From Lasiosphaeria ovina (taxonomy: Eukaryota > Ascomycota > Sordariomycetes > Sordariales > Lasiosphaeriaceae): a stretch of 64,000 nt of DNA. The position numbers and the translations under genes are program-made. The stretch is taken from assembly GCA_033439765.1 (NCBI GenBank), contig JAULSN010000003.1, positions 3,286,001 to 3,350,000 of the forward strand, read 5' to 3'. Below the pieces are notes generated by a model, which worked only from the letters and a program-made list of their open reading frames with translations, was not told where the DNA came from and did not search any database. Positions 60,355-64,000 of this stretch are shown here, in pieces; position 1 is the first letter of the stretch, and every line of letters starts with the position of its first letter.

Positions 60355-61052
60355 GGCCAAGAAAGGCCGGGTCCCTAGCCAAGTTCCTCAGTTCTCTAGG
60401 TTCCTTTCGTCTTGCAGAATTCCATCTCTTGCTGTTGGTCTCCGGAGCTCCCCCTCCGTGGCATAATGTGGTTCGTTCTATCCACGGTCAAGATCCGGAA
60501 ACCTGCCAACAAACTCCGGATTGGACGGTGAGATGGCCGCAAGGAGCGGGCCAGAGCTGACACACTCTTGTTGGCTTACTTCTGGTGGACATGGCGGGGC
60601 ACAGATAAGGTTCGACGGGCTTTGCGTCTCACTTTCAGTGACCCTCGGGAGGCACGGAACGGTGCTGTCGAGCTTGGCTGTTCTTAGTGGGGGTCTTCGT
60701 GAAACCCCTAAATGACGAAAGTGGCTTGGCCTCCCCATGATTGGCATCAGAGCCCCTCCAAATCCCGATTATCACGGAATCACACATCGGCATCACGGGC
60801 AGCGGGCAAGCAGACACGCGGCAAGGCGATCACGCAAAGAAAAAATTGCGGGAACATTTTAACATTTTTGACGAAAACTCCTAGACCGGAAATATATTCG
60901 AGTAAACCGCCCAGAACCCCCAGGAATGCATAAGTCATGAGTCTCTACGTGTCTATTTGCTGGCGCCAACGCCGGGAAAGGGGTGAGAAAGGTATGTCAC
61001 AGAACGGAACAGCTAACTGCCACACCACGAAACGCCATGTCATGTCTGGCCC
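60355..61052. other. Convergent intergenic region
   Basis: The 3' flanks of the serine hydrolase and of the minus-strand hypothetical gene meet here. No supported feature. Confidence 0.5.
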
Positions 61053-62129
61053 TCAAAAGTCGACGTACTTGTCGCCAACATGTGTCTCCTTTGACCACCT
61101 GTTCTCGTTCCCTTGTGTTTCCTTGGACAGCCTCTTGTCGGCCAGTTCCTTCTCGTCGACAGCTCTCCACGGGCGGCTGTATCGGTTGTGCGACCCCCAG
61201 CCCTCGTCGTTGGCCTTGGTCTCGGTCCCGCGCAGGATCAGCCGGTACTCGGTGATGGGCATGCTGGGTCGCTTCTTTCTCGACAGCAGCAGCGGCCGGA
61301 GCAGCCGCTTCCTCCTCAGCTGCGACTTGTGCGTTCTCCCCGGCGCCATCAGCGCCTGCGCCGCGGCGTCGGTCATCTCGCCGCCCGGCACCTCGACCAG
61401 GACCACCACCTTCCAGTCGCGCCGGCGGAACGCGTTGCTGCTGCTCTGCACCCGGTCGTTGAGCAGGTCGTAGATCTCGTCCTGCACCTTCCAGTCCAGC
61501 TTGCGCAGCCGCCGCTCCAGGTCCGGCCCGTGCCCCGCCGTCGCCGACTTCTTCCTGCACGACGCCGCGTACTGCGCTTGGTCGTTGGCGCACACCACGC
61601 CCAGCTCCGCCTGCGAGAAGTGCGCGTTCGGCACCACCGACAGCACGTGCGAGTCCTCGGCCTCGGTCCGCCGCCACCAGCAGATGCCCAGCCAGTGGTA
61701 CCAGGCAGACACCTTTTTCGTCCGCGCGTGGTATGTGATGGTCCACGACTCGAGCACCGATTTGTTGTCGCCGCTGAGCGGTACTTGGCTGTGAGAGGCG
61801 GTTGGTCAGTCTTGGTGGCACAGAAAGCGCAGGCGAGGTGGGCGGATGGACAGGTGTGGGCAGGGACAACAAACTTACAAGACCTTGGTCGGGCCAGTCA
61901 GCTGGCTGGAGCACGAAATGGCCGGGCAGGGGCTTGCTTGTGAGCGCCTGGACTCGTCGTCGTCGCCGGCCACGGTGCCATCGTCGCCAACAGAGCTCAG
62001 GACATCGTCGATATCGGGCAGAAGCCGTGACCGCTCATCCACGTCGAGGATCTGGGGAAGAGCGGGCGCGAACCCGGTGGACGCCATTCGGAGGACTCGG
62101 TCGAGGGGCGCAAACAAGTTTGATGTCAT
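61053..62129 (-). CDS. Hypothetical protein, 328 aa
   Basis: Exons 62129-61879 and 61788-61053 (minus strand). The 90-nt intron (donor GTAAGT, branch CTGAC, acceptor CACAG) joins LTGPTKV to FQVPLSGDNKSVLESW. The N-terminal 80 residues include an acidic stretch (DVDERSRLLPDIDDVLSSVG). The centre is Trp-rich (VSAWYHWLGICWW), and the C-terminal third is basic (HKSQLRRKRLLRPLLLSRKK, then WGSHNRYSRPWRAVDEKE). I do not recognise a domain. Other frames are also open over the same GC-rich DNA, but only this one has the strong intron and balanced composition. Start: the first ATG at 62129; a second Met at codon 15 is possible. Confidence 0.68.
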
Positions 62130-64000
62130 CAGCTGGCCTCTTTTTTTGTGCTTTGCTCGCTCAGTTTCGCCGCTGATGCGTCATCAGATGGGGCGGTTTC
62201 AACTGGCAGGAGACGTCAGAAAAAGAAAAAGAGGCGCTTTTGTCGGAGATGGAAGCTTTTCGGCCGGGTGGCCCGGAGCGACTCTTGTCTTATATCAGTC
62301 TCTCTGCTGGCTGCCATGGTCAGGGCGGCCATCTCGGTGGTGGAGTAGGCGGCACAGTCTGCCCGTTTGCCAAGAGGGGCAACTTGTTTGTTGGGTTTGA
62401 GCTCTGGCGGGCACAGAATTCCGCTGTGCGCAGCAGCGGGCGTGGTGTTCACTTTTTTTGGGTGAGATTTGGAAGCACCGCACAGCTAACAGCCTCCGTC
62501 AGGACAGGACGCACCCTTGCATCCCACACGGCATCTGGGGTCATGGCTCGCCTGGGTGTCAGAGAGAGCAAGTTCACGTCGATTGTTTCGTTTCACATTT
62601 GCGTCGCGCCTCTTTGCTTTGCACAGCAAGAATAAGGCATCCCCCCAACTGCGCCGCCAACTGGCCCTCTCTTGCCAGCGACACGCCAATTCGCTGCGGC
62701 GGCAGCCATTTTCCTTTCGGGTGAGGGGCTAGACTGGGACTGGCCCACGATAACGCGGAAGGGCGCAGTCCATTTAAATATTGGCCGCTGGCCCCTCTTC
62801 CTAAATCCCCAAGATCGCAGGATCTTGTTGTTCGCTTCGCACGGGTTTGAGCCTGCCTGCCTTCCCGTCTGCCTGCCTGCCTGCTTGCCCGCGTCGTTCA
62901 AACGCCGGGCCTCTAGATTGTCGACCCAACATAGGCGGTTTCGCGAGCCAGCAGCAGGCTTATTAAATCTAGCGCAGCAATCCGCTCCCCCCCCCCCGGG
63001 CGAGTGCCCGCCGTGCGTTGGAGCAGGGTGGCGGATTTTTAAAATACTACGGCGTCCTTCCGGATCGTCGGACTCACTACGTATTTGCCAACAGGGAATT
63101 ATCGGACGGGCTCGCACTCACTCCCGGCAGAGTGAGGCACGGCGTGCGAGTGTTACGCGGCCCTCGGCCTCTGTTTTCCTTGCTTGCCCTTTTCTCTAAT
63201 TTTTTTTCTTGTTTCTGGCTCGTTGCACCACTCACCACCCACCCAGCCACCAATCCTGCCCCGCGCAATCCTCAAACAGAGCACCACTCCGCCGTTGGCC
63301 ATGTTTCATCGCGCTTGCGGTCCCCTTTGGTGCGAGGTTATCGCCGCCTCTTCCACTCTCTTTTCGTTCTACCTCCTCGGCCTGTTTCATTGATCCGATG
63401 GCGGGGATGTGTTTCTTGCTCGCTTGTCCTGTCCTTTTCTTTTTCCTTCTGTTTTTCCCCAATGTGCCGTGACCCCCCACCATCCCCTCCGGATGCCATG
63501 CCAGGGCTCAACACGGCTGGCGCACCAGTTGGTCGCTGGGTTGGTTGGTTGATCGATCGATCGTCCCGTGCAACCAACCCCTATTTTTCTTTCTTGCTTG
63601 CAGCCGCTTCCAACGTCACTCGCAAAGCTGCCTTGATATTTATGTCGTCGGCTTTTGGTCTCTGTCGGCTATCTCTCCTTGTTCTCGGTATATTTACCGG
63701 CCTGCAACCTAGACCTCTGGTAGAGGGAGCAATTCCCGTGCTGTGACGGGTAGGTGGTTGCGTGCCGAGTAGCAGGCAAGCTCCGGCAGTGCCCGAGATG
63801 GCTGACCCGCCATGCTACCGGCCCGTTGCCGTGTGGACTAGGTGTGTCCTTCATCTTGAACACCAGGATGGCCCCACGCAGTGCTAGGCTGCCGGCATCC
63901 CAGGCCATGCATCGTCACCGTTCTTTATCGGTGTGCCAGAGCGGACAGGCATGGTTATTGCGCAAGCCTTGTATGTTGCCGGTCGGATGCGCAATGCATT
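62130..64000. other. Intergenic, right edge of window
   Basis: It holds the promoter of the hypothetical gene and pyrimidine-rich DNA, including TGCC repeats at 62851-62890, C10 near 62987-62997 and GATCGATCGAT near 63551. The long CT-rich stretch from 63180 to 63480 could be a 5' leader of a gene beyond the window. Open frames here lack protein-like features. Confidence 0.45.

Noticed and set aside
60997..61943. Alternative 276- and 305-codon frames over the hypothetical gene at 61053-62129
   Set aside because: They are Arg/Gly/Pro- or Val/Leu-Arg-biased translations without a good intron; the chosen frame has a clean splice and balanced composition.
63018..63746. 242-codon plus-strand ORF near the right edge
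   Set aside because: It covers CT-rich leader-like DNA, and the predicted protein is Ser/Phe/Pro low-complexity.

Overview
The window is nuclear DNA of a filamentous ascomycete (Pezizomycotina; probably a Sordariomycete, though the sequence alone does not fix the genus). The evidence is short GT-AG introns of 51-110 nt with CTAAC/CTGAC-like branch sites, GC-rich coding DNA, and gene families typical of moulds: a membrane terpene cyclase, an NLR-like NB-ARC/TPR protein, a CE4 polysaccharide deacetylase and a DUF6604-like protein. I found no tRNA, no CRISPR and no prokaryotic operon. Splice junctions were placed by hand from reading frame, splice signals and family resemblance.

Layout. 0-4 kb: 3' part of an F-box/WD40 ubiquitin-ligase adaptor gene (FWD-1/lin-23 type), tail-to-tail with a Vps60 ESCRT-III gene. 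4.6-6 kb: a PaxB/Pyr4-like seven-helix terpene cyclase interrupted by an unusually long 503-nt intron. 7.0-7.6 kb: a decayed coiled-coil gene. 10.3-11.1 kb: a secreted chitin-deacetylase-like CE4 enzyme. 11.1-35.2 kb: about 24 kb holding only one convincing gene, a 73-aa Cys-containing protein that uses a 17-nt microexon, plus many microsatellites. 35.3-39.4 kb: a seven-exon alpha/beta-hydrolase-NB-ARC-TPR protein of 1223 aa. 40.2-44.8 kb: a TauD-type Fe(II)/2-oxoglutarate dioxygenase and two hypothetical proteins. 48.4-51.1 kb: a copia-gag-like fragment and a glycosyltransferase with NGH-rich inserts. 53.4-54.2 kb: a class I methyltransferase. 55.7-58.5 kb: a DUF6604-like gene broken by at least four in-frame stops and several frameshifts. 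58.9-60.4 kb: a serine beta-lactamase/transesterase-fold enzyme. 61.1-62.1 kb: a hypothetical protein.

How they fit together. Housekeeping genes (FWD-1-like, Vps60) occupy the left edge. The rest is accessory in character: enzymes often found in secondary metabolism (terpene cyclase, dioxygenase, glycosyltransferase, methyltransferase, LovD-like hydrolase) are scattered over 55 kb without a backbone synthase or prenyltransferase, so they do not form a recognisable cluster. An NLR-like gene and two decayed genes suggest a fast-evolving region. The strongest leads are the NLR-like gene with a predicted GC-AG intron, the palindromes in and near the terpene cyclase and upstream of the dioxygenase, the microexon gene, and the decayed DUF6604-like locus.
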